DNA of 64,000 nt, from NCBI RefSeq assembly GCF_024323335.1, contig NC_066583.1:414048031-414112030 (forward strand), written 5' to 3'. Below are positions 34,204-46,143 of the stretch, piece by piece. This DNA is from Lathyrus oleraceus (taxonomy: Eukaryota > Streptophyta > Magnoliopsida > Fabales > Fabaceae). Position numbers and translations under genes: made by a program. The notes below the pieces were generated by a model. That model worked only from the letters and a program-made list of their open reading frames with translations, was not told where the DNA came from and did not search any database. How positions within the stretch are numbered: position 1 is the first letter of the stretch; each line of letters begins with the position of its first letter.

Positions 34204-37200
34204 TGTAAGACCCCAATTTTGACCCTAAGATCCCTCATGCAATTTCATCATATGCATTAGCTTTGGGATCATACTTTGACATTCTCCTTACCCCTCTTTC
34301 ATTGGGTTTATTTTGTGAGAGATCACCAAGCACCATGTGATTGTATCATACTTGTATTTTATCATTTCAGTAACCAAAATACCAAAAATATGTCTTTGTA
34401 TTTTCCTAACTCTTTTGTAGGTAGGGCATGATCATCAAAATTCATCAAGTTCATATCTAGGGTTTAAGACCCTCATAGCTAAGATCACAACCAAGTATTG
34501 ATTCACAATGTCTCAAACCATCATATATGAGTCCCGATGTTTTCTACATGTCATATTGATGAAGTATTCTTCAAGAGTTTGGAGGTGATTTTCCTTGGAA
34601 ACCCTAGTTTGACTAGGTATCTTGAGTAACTTCTCCAACAAGCTATCTCACCAATTGATCAAATGTCTCAAGGGATAATACAAAATTCATCCTCTACCAT
34701 GATCCTAAAAATCCAAGAGAATTGAAGGTTAGCAAGTTGGTTGATGGTCGTTGGCCAGATGAATTCATCTAATCAAAATTGGGTCTCCCTAGACCCTATC
34801 TCCTACAATTTTCACCATATGAAAATGATTCTAAGAGAAACATTACTCTAAATGACATTCCAAACAACCTTAATGTTGAGACCTAGAGCTAGTTTTGCAT
34901 GGAAAATCATTTTCTATGTTGAAACATTATAGGTGATTTTGTCTAAACCCTAATTTGAAAGTCAACTTCCCAAGGCCATAACATGCTCAATTTTTATGAG
35001 ATGTAAGATTTACAAGTTGCAAAATCAAATTCAAGATGTCTGCTTCAACTTTGATGTTTGGAGTGAGAGCTAATTCAAAGTTGTGTCGATAAAGTTCCCA
35101 ATGATCCAAGTTCCCAATGATAAGTGTCCAACATCAAAGTTGTTCCCCTTGATCTAAGCTTTCCAAAGAACCCAAGTTCATGCATTTTGGATAAAGTTTG
35201 CTAGGGTTGCGCATGGCTTTAACAGGTCTGCATGATTGGAAGAAATCAAATGCCAAAAATCACATTTCACATTGCCTTGACATCCAAGCCTCATTTGAAC
35301 TTCAGAATGATTGTACATGGATCAAATTGGATTGCTTCATGGGCTTGTACACGCCCATGCAAGCTTGTGCATGAAATGTCCAAATTTAGCAAATTTTCAA
35401 GTGTGCAAATATCAGTCCCAATTGCTATAAATACAGGCCCTTGGAGCTCAATTCAAACACACCTTGTGCGCCAACTTTTCCCCCCAATTGAAACCCTCAC
35501 CATTCAAAGGAAAACCTAAGAATTTTCAACTTGAAAATTGAGTTTAAATCTCACTGTTTGGAGATTCAGAAACTTCAGGATCCAAAGCTTTGTACCATTG
35601 CCAAACCTCTTCTACAAGCTTCCTAAGTGTGATCAGATCCAGGTTGAAGCAAGCAAGATCCATTTCTGCACAACATTGAAGGTAAATTTTAGAAAACTTA
35701 TTCTCTTCGATTCTCACTCAATTCTCATCAATTATCTTGAATATTTGGTTGTCTAAAGTCCTACCAATGTAGGCAAGAAAATTGAGATGCTTTGAGGTCA
35801 AATCGAAGCAACTCAGTTGTCACACCTAAAAATTCAACTCCTCATATCTTTTTATATATTTGGAGTTAGTTGAAATTGAGGTCAGATTCATGCTCTACAC
35901 CATTTTTTCTTTCAGATCATGTCCTTCTTTTTTATTTTGGTGATGGTTGAGGGTGGACCAGTCCGGTGAGGTCCACCAGAGAAGAAGACCGGAGCTATGG
36001 CTCCGGCGATGCGTTGGCATGTTTCCAGACCACAGGATCCATTTGAAATGTTTTAATCTTAGGCGTTGGTTTTGATTACCACGCGTGTGGTGCGCTGACT
36101 ATGTTCCACCATGGAACGCGCGCGCTGATCCACTTGATTTGCCACCTCAATTAATGAGGGAGATCAAGTGGCTCATGTTTTTTTAATTTTTGTTTTAATT
36201 CATTTGATTTTCATTATATCATATTAATTTTAATATTGATCCAAAAAATATGAGAGTTTCACCTAAAAATTTCAAATAATTTCCTTTTTCATATTTTGAA
36301 TTAAAATTATTTTTTGGATCATTATTAATAATTTTCATGATTTAATTGATTTTGTGTCTATTTTTAATTGTTTAAAAATACTTTGAAGTCTTTAAAAATT
36401 CTGAAATTTTTTCTCCAAGGACCTTTGCCCTTGTTTGACCTATGATGAATCTCATGGCCATTTATTTGGTGTTTTGATGAGGTTTTAGGAATATGACAAA
36501 CCATATTTAATTTAAATGAATTATTTTAGTATTTTTAAATTGAACAAATGCCAAATAATTATGTTGACCTCTTGTGATGGTTTGTGTAAGTTTCACTTGT
36601 GTTGTTGGGCCTTGGTCAAGGTTGATTTGACTTTTCTAGGTTAATATCATTGGATTTAGGGGATTGATGAAATATACATTCCATTTCCCAAAATGAATGA
36701 ATGATATTGATTTGGTAAAAGTCCTCCTTTGATCGATTTGAGTTTTGATCCATTCCCCTCCCTCTTCATCTAATTCCCCTTCTTTATGCATCCATTTCAT
36801 TTGGCCTATGATGTCTCTAAATCCTAAGGCTAGTTGATTGCAAAATCAACATTAGTATGGATGAGATTAGGCCACCTCTTTTGCATATTCTTTTTGTGTG
36901 TGATATGTTTCATGAGAATATTCCATTATACTATGTCTCTAACATGCATTAACACCAAAATTCTATTGTCGGCCTCAAATAGTTGTGACTTCTACATAAG
37001 TCCAATTACGATTGCTTAACATAGCGCTAAATTTTTGATACAAAAAGGCATAGCATTCTAGTTAGTGAGATTGTAAGTCTCCCCTCTTTCATGGTATTGT
37101 GTGGAAACTTGGCCTTTTTTCCTTCCTTTGGAAGATGTCTTGGTTCAAGGATCCATGCTTGTAATAAGTGGGTTGAGTGTTCTCCAAAGAATGACTTAAA

Positions 37201-38597
37201 GAAAAAACCAAACAATACTATCTTTTAACTCATTAACAACTAACATTTAATTTCAAGTCCTATATTTTAATGCACTTTAATTTTTAAGTTTTATTCATTT
37301 GTCATTATTCATACCATTCTAATTGTTTATGTTAGTGCCATTTTCACTTTGTCCATTTGGACCATATTGTGTGATACATCTTGTTTGTGTATATTTTGTT
37401 TGTTTCTATAGTCTTTGACCATTAATGTACATAATAAGAAACAAAAAACCCTAAAAGACTATTATGCGGATTGTTGGTTTGATCTTGAACAATTGGACTT
37501 AGAATTTAGGCAACATTCCTATGCTAAAGGACTTGGCTAATGCCAACTTTTTTGAAACCAAGTGCTTGCAATTTGAATATTCATCTGATACATCATTGAA
37601 GATCCCTTTGAGTTCATCTGCAACATGATCATTGTGAAGCTGTTATTTTGAACCTATGACTTATGGAATTCATCTGCTACATGAGCAAATTTGAAAAAGA
37701 TCAAGGAGTGGCTAAGGCTTGGATGGGCCTATCTTTATTTGATGCTCCTCAAGATAATATTGTATGCATTGTTTGTGGCTTGATTCTAATATCCAAGGGA
37801 ATTTAAGATTTCTATAAGACATTCTTGTCTATTGGATTGCTGCCCATTGGTTAGATTCTTTCAACTCTTAACTTTTAATTTTTTGCATAGGATTAGCCTC
37901 TGCATCTCCTCCCCACTTCTTTAATTTCAAAATCTCTCCCTCCTTTTAAAAAAATTCTTCTTTGCTTGAACTATTTTTTTCCTTAACTTGGACCACTTTG
38001 CAAACTAGAAACTTTGGCCTTATGCCATTGCATTTTCAAACTTCTTTTCTTAATCAAACTTGTAAATAAACTTAATTATACTTGACCTAAACTTTCAAAG
38101 AGTCAAAAAGAACAAACTCATTCAAACCATTTTTAGGCCTTTGTGTCTTTCAAACTTAATTTTTGTTAAAAACAATGCATCTACTTTGAAATTTATATCA
38201 CGAACTACGAGGTTTTGATCCCTCATTTTTATGTTGGTACGTAGGGATAAGTCCGAAGGTATTGTCAAACACAAAAATATAATTAATGAATTCTTTTATC
38301 ATCCCCCCATTCTATTTGTTTGTAAACATCATTTTGTATAAAATACATATGCACACAAAAAAGGGCTCCCCGGGAGTACCTAGGACACTTTGAGTGCTAA
38401 CACCTTCCCTCTGTGTAACCAACCCCCTTGCCTGTAATCTCTGACATTTTATTAGTTTTGATTTGAAAACTTCTTACTTTTGGGTTTTGCTCTTGCTTTT
38501 TCCCTTTTCCCTTGGAAACAATAAAAGCGCGGTGGCGACTCTTGTTATTTGATGTCTAGCTTATCCATAGCTTGATGATAATGAATTTACCGCTACA
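34204..38597 (+). repeat. 5' LTR of element B
   Basis: 4394 bp, starting TGTAAGACCCCAATTTTGACC and ending ACCGCTACA. It is closely related to the LTR of element C in inverse orientation (50712-55424). TATA box at 35426. It contains only chance frames. Confidence 0.92.
35426..35433 (+). promoter_or_regulatory. TATA box of the B LTR
   Basis: TATAAATA in GCTATAAATACAGG context, 1.2 kb into the LTR; likely core promoter. Confidence 0.65.
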
Positions 38598-38606
38598 AAA
38601 ATTAAG

Positions 38607-38623
38607 TGGAGAATCTGCTGGGG
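38607..38623 (+). other. Primer binding site of B (tRNA-Arg type, diverged)
   Basis: TGGAGAATCTGCTGGGG, nine bases after the LTR end. It differs from the A site at positions 4 and 7. Confidence 0.75.
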
Positions 38624-39446
38624 AGTAGTCTCCAGTGGGTTTATCCTACTTATTTGTGTGTATATAATTGTATATTTATTTGTGTGATATAATCTGCTTG
38701 GTGTGCTTGGTGATCTCTGAGTGGTGAGATAAGTTCTAACCCGAACTTGAGTGAAATTAAGATAGGAGGATGGTATAGTAATGTTCGACTTGTGTGGAGT
38801 AGTCCTTAACATGTTTGCTTGAGATCCATCTGCTCAGTGGAGACTCTTTTGGATTTGGAAATGTCACACAAGTATTTGTGGTTAGGCCTTACTATCTCTA
38901 ATCTGGGTCCGAGAAGCTGAGAACCGTAAAACATTTACCCCACTTGGCCTATTTAGGACGTATTGCAGAGACCGTTCAAGTGTAGGCTTGATAACAGTTG
39001 TTACACGATACTACACTCAGACGAGTTTCTCTTGAGAATATTATGGGTTGCTGAGTTAGTCATCTTAACTTGTAATATCCTATAGATGGAATTAAGACTC
39101 TGGGAACTTTTTAGAACATGATCTATAGGTTTGTATCCTTACTTCACTCCTTTGGGATGGTTCTTACCCAAACTTCATGCTTGTGACTTACAACAAACCC
39201 TTGATTCTTGGTTGATCCAATCAAGTCTTGTCAATATCAATGGAACTTGGGTGTTGATAAGGTGAAAACCATAATCCACCAAAATGGATGATTTATCTTG
39301 ACAATGACTTGATTAATCCTTTTACCTTTGTTTGTTTGCCTTGTGTGTGATCCCTTATTTGTGATTGTTGCATTCATGCATATCATAACATTCGTCACAC
39401 AAAAATTTCAAGGAACTAAGGTAGTATTTGCAAATATTTTCAGACC
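38624..39446 (+). other. Leader of element B
   Basis: About 820 bp without a gene between the primer site and ORF1. The block 38624-39060 is shared, inverted, with element C (50251-50685) and more distantly with A. Confidence 0.78.
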
Positions 39447-40401
39447 ATGGATTGTGGACGAAGGAACACTAAGAAGTACAATTTCATATGCCCTGACTTG
39501 AAAGAGTTAAGGAAGCTAGCATATTTTGTATTAGATCCCTTGGACTTCAAACAACGCCATGGGAAACTTCTATCTATCTTGTCTACTGATGTGGTTGAAG
39601 GACTCCTGAGTGTGCTAGTGCAGTTCTATGATCCTCTCTACCGTTGCTTCACTTTCCCAGGGATACCCATCTCTTAGGGATACTCGTTTCAAGTATAGTG
39701 CCTTTTAGTGGATTGGAGGAGATTCCCAGATCTCATCTTATTGCTGAAGATCTTCACTTGAAGAAGTTTGAGGTAGATTCTCATTGGGTAAAGAAACGAG
39801 GTTTATTTGGGTTTCCATCTGATTTCCTCATCAAGGAAGCTACTTCCTTTGCTCAAGCAAGTAGTTTGGACGCTTTTGAAGCTATCTTTGTGTTGCTCAT
39901 CTATGGATTAGGTTTATTCCCTAACATTAACGGTTTTGTTGATGTTAACGCCATTAAACTTTTCTTGATTGGGAATCATGTGCCTACTTTGTTGGGTGAT
40001 ATGTATTTCTGTTTGAATCTAAGGAATTCTAAAGGTGGAGGAACTATTGTCTGTTTCATTCCTCTTCTGTACAAGTGGTTTATTTCGCACTTGCCTCAGA
40101 CACCTACTTTTTTGGAGAACAAACAATGTCTACGGTGGTCTTAGAAACTTATGTCTCTCACTAATGATGATATAGTTTTGTCTGACCCTTCTTTGAGCAG
40201 TTTGGTGATTATTGATAGTTATTGTAAATTCTCTAATGTGCCTCTCATTAGTACACAAGGAGGAATTAACTACAACCCTGCTTTGGCTCATCGTCAGATT
40301 TGTTTCCCCTTGAGAGACAAACCTAATAACACTTTGTTAGAAGGTCTTTTCTATCAAGAGGGTAAAGATCCCCAACATTTGAAGCAGAAGATTGTGCATG
40401 C
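39447..40401 (+). pseudogene. ORF1 of element B, upstream part
   Basis: The extra ORF of Ogre elements. The frame starts MDCGRRNTKKYNFICPDLKE, shifts near 39650 and continues with VPFSGLEEIPRSHLIAEDLH, FEAIFVLLIYGLGLFPNING and PLLYKWFISHLPQTP to a TAG at 40142-40144, then resumes with MSLTNDDIV and GGINYNPALAHRQICFPLRD up to the H insertion after HLKQKIVHA. It resembles plant-mobile-domain proteins of the DUF7745 kind, which are host-derived in other contexts. No catalytic motif is visible and the role in the retrotransposon is unknown. Removing H and one target copy would make the two parts contiguous. Confidence 0.85.
40397..40401. repeat. Left target-site duplication of H (CATGC)
   Basis: CATGC precedes the TGTTGATTCC start of H and recurs at 47866-47870 after it. 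Confidence 0.95.
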
Positions 40402-42123
40402 TGTTGATTCCTTAGGATTGGCAGTAATTTTAGAAAACAAATAATGTAATCATCTCTGTTGTTTTAATATGTTGGGTTGAAGAAATTCAACATCTGGACC
40501 AACATGTCATGTACGATGTCACGACGTCAGGTCTGTGACATCGCACATGTGTAGGAAACTGAATTAATTAATTCAGTATATGTCATGGGATCAGCAAGGA
40601 TATCTGGTGAATATCCTAACTCCCTTGTGGAGGTCTTGAAGACTAAATCAGAATATATATAGGCTCTAAATATGGAGATATATATGGAGAGAGTTTAGGA
40701 ACTTGAAGACCTTGTTTGTAGCAGAATTTTTCTGCTGAAGTTGCAACAGCAAAGAACAAGTCTGCTGCAACTTTCTGAAGGCCCAAATCCAGTTGGGTGA
40801 TTAGGTTATAAATAGCTGATTGTAATCTAGTTTTTGTAAGCCTCTTAGAATGAATTTTTAAGGGTGTGTGTAACGTAAACCTCCCAATCTGTGGGAAGGT
40901 TACCATGTGTCTCTCAGTGGTAAACCTGAGAGTGTTTGTCACTCAAAGCCTGTAGGCAAGAGTGATTATGTTCTTGAATGAAGCTGTGAAGCAAGTTCAA
41001 GGTGTTTGCACATTACATTGTATTTGTAGTGATAGGAATGGAAACTGGAGGTTTCTATCTAGGAGTTCCTAGGTATAGATTGCATTGGGTAGGGATTAAG
41101 TGATGAGTTGTAAACGGGGGAGTTTAACTCTGAATTGATACTACTAATAGTGGATCTTCTTCCTGGCTTGGTAGCCCCCAGATGTAGGTCATGTTGGACT
41201 GAACTGGGTTAACAATTTCCTGTGTTTGTTTTCCTTCTGTATGATATAATCATGTCTGCCAAACTGAGCATGTAATTCAATCTGTTCAGCAAGATAATAG
41301 CAGACCTGATACATAGCCTTCTGTTGGAATGTCAAGCAGAATGTTTTGACATTCATCAACAACAGCACATACTGTATAATAAGCTGATGATCTCAGTTCA
41401 GTATGTAGTGAAGTCTGGTTTTCAAAATCATCACAGACCTGGCCAAAAGATCATTGTGAACCTGTCAAACTGGGTGTCTTGACAGTTCTTCCAGAAAGCT
41501 AATACTGATGTAGAGACTGGTTGGTCTTTTACAGTACAGCAAATTTAGCTCAGTCTGTTTTCAGGAACCAAACAGACTCAGCATATGGTTCTGGACTTGG
41601 ATGTCAAACGGAATGTTGTGACATTCACTCCTCACTGCATATGCTAAATTGTTGGATGGTTAGTTTTCTGTTTCAGGATTTTTTCTCAGGCTATTCTTCA
41701 GGAATCCACCAGTTGATCTAAAATCTAGGAAACTAACAACTAAGCTACAATTAATGAACCTGGCAAATAATCTATGTGCTAGCTCCTTAATAAGTGAAGA
41801 TTAGTTTAACTTGTTACAACCTTTAATTTAGGAAATACAAGTACATGACCAACAAACTGGAACAATGTAACAGATGATGTTCAAAACAGGATTGAGACAT
41901 CGTGCTGATATCGGTGTAGGAAAACAACAGAAGTGAAGGTTATGGTGCACATAACTAAGGGTTCCTCCTTTCTAGGATGACATAGAAGGAGAGGTCGTGA
42001 CACTGTGAAAAGGTGCACATTAGTACAGAGTGTAATAACTGTCTTGCTGTAATAGGTACAATGTTAGATCAGATGTCGTGACTTGAAGTAGAACATCTGA
42101 ATACTGACTACGCCAGAATTTCA
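40402..42123 (+). repeat. Left LTR of H
   Basis: 1722 bp from TGTTGATTCCTTAGG to CGCCAGAATTTCA. TATA box at 40807. Contains inverted ATGTCA...TGACAT motifs near 41332-41352 and 41611-41630. Confidence 0.95.
40807..40814 (+). promoter_or_regulatory. TATA box of the H left LTR
   Basis: TATAAATA in GGTTATAAATAGCTG context, duplicated at 46549-46556. Confidence 0.65.
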
Positions 42124-42125
42124 AT

Positions 42126-42140
42126 TGGTATCAGAGCAGG
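42126..42140 (+). other. Primer binding site of H (initiator tRNA-Met)
   Basis: TGGTATCAGAGCAGG two bases after the LTR. The first 12 bases are the standard plant copia site. Confidence 0.92.
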
Positions 42141-45100
42141 CATCCTGTTCTGTCTCTAGATGAGATCCATGGGTGATACTTTCTGGTAGCTGGCAAGGAG
42201 TTATGTTAGTACTGATGCTGGAACCTGTGTAAGGTTCTGTAATTCCCTGAATGGTCCCTTGAAGTAGGTGGATGGACTGTTCATGACAGGAATGGTGTGT
42301 ACCTGTCTCTGGAGGTTGGCTATTGGCCTGTGTGTGGGACAGTTGTGCCAGTACTAAAACACATTCAAACCTGGTATGGTCTTGGAGGCCAATCTGGTGA
42401 AGTGTGTGTTCATAGGTTGAGTTGTATTATGATTTCCGCTGCATAATACATGGCAAAACTCAAACTCTGATGTAGTTTCCCCTCATGTGGATGAAAGGCT
42501 GCTGTGTTCAAGATCTCATCATAATCTACTGAAGATGTCAAAGATACTTGAGTCCCCTCAAGTCCACTCATCATGACGTTCTCACTTCAGGATGGTAAGA
42601 GTCACTTAATCACTGATTCTCTTACTCTCTTGAGGAGTGTATATGAAGACCTTGAAGACCTTCAAGGAAGGTTTGTTCTAAGGAGGTGGAACCAATGTTC
42701 TATGTGATGTTAGAACATGTTGTTCAACAAGTATGCAGCTACTGGTTGAAGAGCAGATGGTTTTAGGGTTCAAACAAAGGGATAATTCTGTTTGGAACCT
42801 ACTCCTGACCTGGAAGAGGAGACATCTGTGTGTGCTAAGTTGACAAGAGCAGGGTCAACTGGGTGTGTGCTCAAGAAGGTCATCCCTAGAAGTTGAGCTG
42901 GTTGAGATGTGACATTGTGCAAACTCCTGCTGTTTGGCATACTCCTGCAGGTTGATCAGGATTGGATAGTTGTTCCCTGAAGTACTATGGTGTGTTGGAA
43001 GACAAGTCCCCTGGATGTTAGCAGTCAATAATGGGGTAACCTGAGTGCTGTATCATCTATGAGGATTGGAACCATGAATCATGTTATTCAAACACCACGT
43101 GCAGAAGTGGCAGTTCTGTCAAGGAGTAAGAATATGAAGATTTAGAGGTTGGTTGAAGTAGTATGCCCTGGAAATGCATAACTACTATCGACTGGTTTTG
43201 TGTGTCTCACTAGTACTTATGGTCAACTGGAGTCTGATTGGAGGAGTTAGTTGCCACTGGTAGGGATAGTGTATGTCATGTTGAGACATATGTGTACAAT
43301 GCATGGATATTGGTGTGGAGTATCCATGATTGTTAAGTTGAGGGGGAGTTTTGGTTAACCTCCTCAAGTCTGGTCAGCCTAGGGTCTGGTTGGCTGTTGA
43401 CCTGTGTCACATGGGTTCTGGTGGTTGTGTGACACATTTGCAAGGAAGAATTCATCTCTCTCATTCCTAAGGGTGAATTTAATCTGGGAAGACTCTCAAA
43501 ATTGTCTAGGTGCTTGCAAGCAGAAGATGTTGACACAAGAAGAGTATTTTCAAAGTATTCTTATGGTGAAAGTATCTGAAGGGATGATCGGGAAAGGATT
43601 TAAGATCAATGTTTACTTGTGCCAAGTGCAAGTGTTTAATTGATTATCCTTGGAGCTCAAGATAACTGATGTTCTCAAAGATGTTGGAACATCACTTCTT
43701 CAAGACCCTGTGCAGAATCACAGGAAGGACAGTACATTGGCTTATGATCTATCTCTTTGGTGGCAGCAAAAGCACATGATCTCTGACAAGGTTTCCTGGC
43801 AAGAAACATGTTCAGCCTTGGTATGTATAAGAAGAAGAAGACATCATAGTCTTGATGGTGGTTACTTGGATCAGTTTATTTCTGATCTAGGTAAGGAAGT
43901 GCATTAGCTTATGCACACTGTGAAGTCAAGAACAAGAGGCAGCAGTCTTGACATCATGGAAACAGCCTTGCCTTAGGATGTGGAATCCTTGGTAGAGCTG
44001 AAGGGTTAGTTTCTAACTGGTCCTTCTGAAGACTCATACATCAGAGTGTCTGATGTCTTTGGAGAAGAAGCAGGGATTCATCAAGGTGTAAGCTTGGATG
44101 ACTTAACTGAAAACCTGCAGGATGGAGGTTGTTTACTCAAACTTGGTTCCACAATCAAGTCTATGAGAACATTGAACTCTTGTTCTGTGAAGGGAGGAAG
44201 TTCTTTCAAGTGGCAGAAGAAGGAGCTGAATTCAACAGCTGGATGTCAAAACACAATGTTGTGACATTTGGTTCAACATCAGATTCTTAGTTGGTGAAGT
44301 GGCACATCAACTTGAGATAGAAAGGTCTACAGGGTTGTAGATTGGATACTTCAAAAAGCTTGAAGTTCAAGTCTCACTTGGAAGGTCAGAATATCTTTGG
44401 GAGAAGTCTGATAAACTTGGGGAGGTCAAAAAGCAGCATTTGACCTTTTCATATGAGAATTCATGAAGGAGGTAATCAACCAGTGGCAGTTGGTCTATCT
44501 CAGAAGTGAGTTCGAAGAATCAAGGTAATCAACATAAGGCAGCTGATTATTCTTGAGGAAAGTCTGAGACAAATTACTTTTGAACTGAAAAGTATTAAGT
44601 TGAAGACAAAAGGAGGTGTTCTCTATTCATCTCTTGGAGCTTGTGGTAGAAGTTCTGAGCTATCTATGGAAGACTGTCTCTGGTAGTGGGATGAGAGTGT
44701 ATATATCCCAATGTATGTCTGGGTTCCTCTGGCCCAAGCTGAGGACTCAGTAATAGCTGAAGTCTATCAGATAGTGCTCCTTGTGATGCTCTGAAGGAAG
44801 TCCCAGCTGATGTTAAAACATCTTGTGAAGTGATCTTCTGTTCTGGTTAGAAGAGAAATTGACACAGAGTGTGGATGTGTTCAGCCAAGAGGGTTGGACA
44901 GAGGGTGCGCTCTTGAAGACATGAAGATGCGTCTTATGTTTTCCTTTCATCAAGTGGTTTGGAATCTCTTTGAATCAGGAAGTAGGTGAAGGTCCAACCT
45001 TGGGATGTTGGATATGATCATGACAGGGGGAGTTGTGCCTTTGTGCTGCAAGCAATCACCAAGCTTGTGGTCTATGTGCTCTCAGATGACTAGGTAGTTA

Positions 45101-46130
45101 TCAGGATGCTGTGATGTATGTCAAGGCTGAGTGAGCAGAAGAATGTCTGACCGGATGTCATGACGTTGCCCTGGACATTGCTGTTAATTCCTTCTGAATT
45201 ATAAAGTCATTAGGAATTATAAGGGTGATGTGGCTAAGTCTGATAAACCAGAATAAGCCTGTTGGCTACAGCTGTGTGGTACAGGGGGAGTAACCATCAA
45301 CTGAAGTGTGAAAAGTTGGCTGTAGCAGTGCTAGGTGTCAAGTATCTACTGGAGGTATGACAGAGGTCTTGTTGAATACTGGCTGAATGCAGGAATGTTA
45401 AGAGATCGAGTGCAACGTGTCTGACTGCATATATGGAATGGTCTCCATGCACTGGAACGACTGTTTTGGAAAAGAAACAATCAAGAGCTATAAAAGGTAT
45501 TCAAAGATAGTCTGAGATTTTGCTGGTGAGTCTCTGACTGTTTCTCAGCAAAAATAAATGCATCTTGACCAAGCATTTATTTCTACCGGAAATTCCTAGG
45601 CACGAGCTGGACTATTTAAAGGATGCAATAGCCCTCTTCCTCTCACAAGAAAAACACTCCATTCTCAGAATCATGGGGTATGTTAAGGTTTGGGCAAGCT
45701 GCGCCTGGATCTGGTTTTGTGAAGGGTTCCTTTACAAATGTTTAGCTAAAAAGGGGGAGAGAAATACAGTCCTAGGGCTGAGAATGTACCAGAAGAAAGC
45801 CAACTGTGGATGTGGCAGCAAACAGAAGTTGGCATCAGGCACAAAATCCACCAACTGGGTTTACCACTTGTGTCTTGTGATCTGAGTTAAGAAGACAGTT
45901 GTGCCCTGTGAACTGAGTTACATTGTCTATGTACTCAGCATCACATACTCTTCAGGAAGCTCTCCTGTTGAGGGGAAGGGTTCTGGAACAACTAAGTCTT
46001 GTCCCTCTTCTTCCCCATGTACACCAACCTTGGTGTTTGTGGTGGTGGAGCCAATGACGGAGATAAAGAGCATTCCCAAATTGGGATGTTCTGTCCAGTG
46101 TAGTGTTTATTTGTTTTAGCTAAAATTTGC
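42141..46130 (+). other. Interior of H, no recognised coding region
   Basis: About 4 kb. Open frames are short (up to 106 codons at 45565-45885; others at 43404, 43650 and 44046) and none carries a recognisable retrotransposon motif. Several GGGGGAG stretches (43342, 45026, 45284) resemble polypurine tracts, and ATGTCA...TGACAT inverted motifs like those of the LTR occur (44243-44269). It may be scrambled or heavily decayed internal sequence, or non-coding sequence selected only for mobilisation. Confidence 0.75.
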
Positions 46131-46143
46131 CAAAGGGGGAGAT
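46131..46143 (+). other. Polypurine tract of H
   Basis: CAAAGGGGGAGAT directly before the right LTR; the AAAGGGGGAGATTG form is typical of plant copia elements. Confidence 0.9.

Noticed and set aside
43650..44264. Consecutive short frames (85 and 72 codons) in H
   Set aside because: Composition is unremarkable and no retrotransposon or host protein motif was recognised.
45565..45885. 106-codon frame in H, possible captured gene
   Set aside because: No motif or family resemblance, no promoter or intron evidence. Kept only as part of the unexplained H interior.
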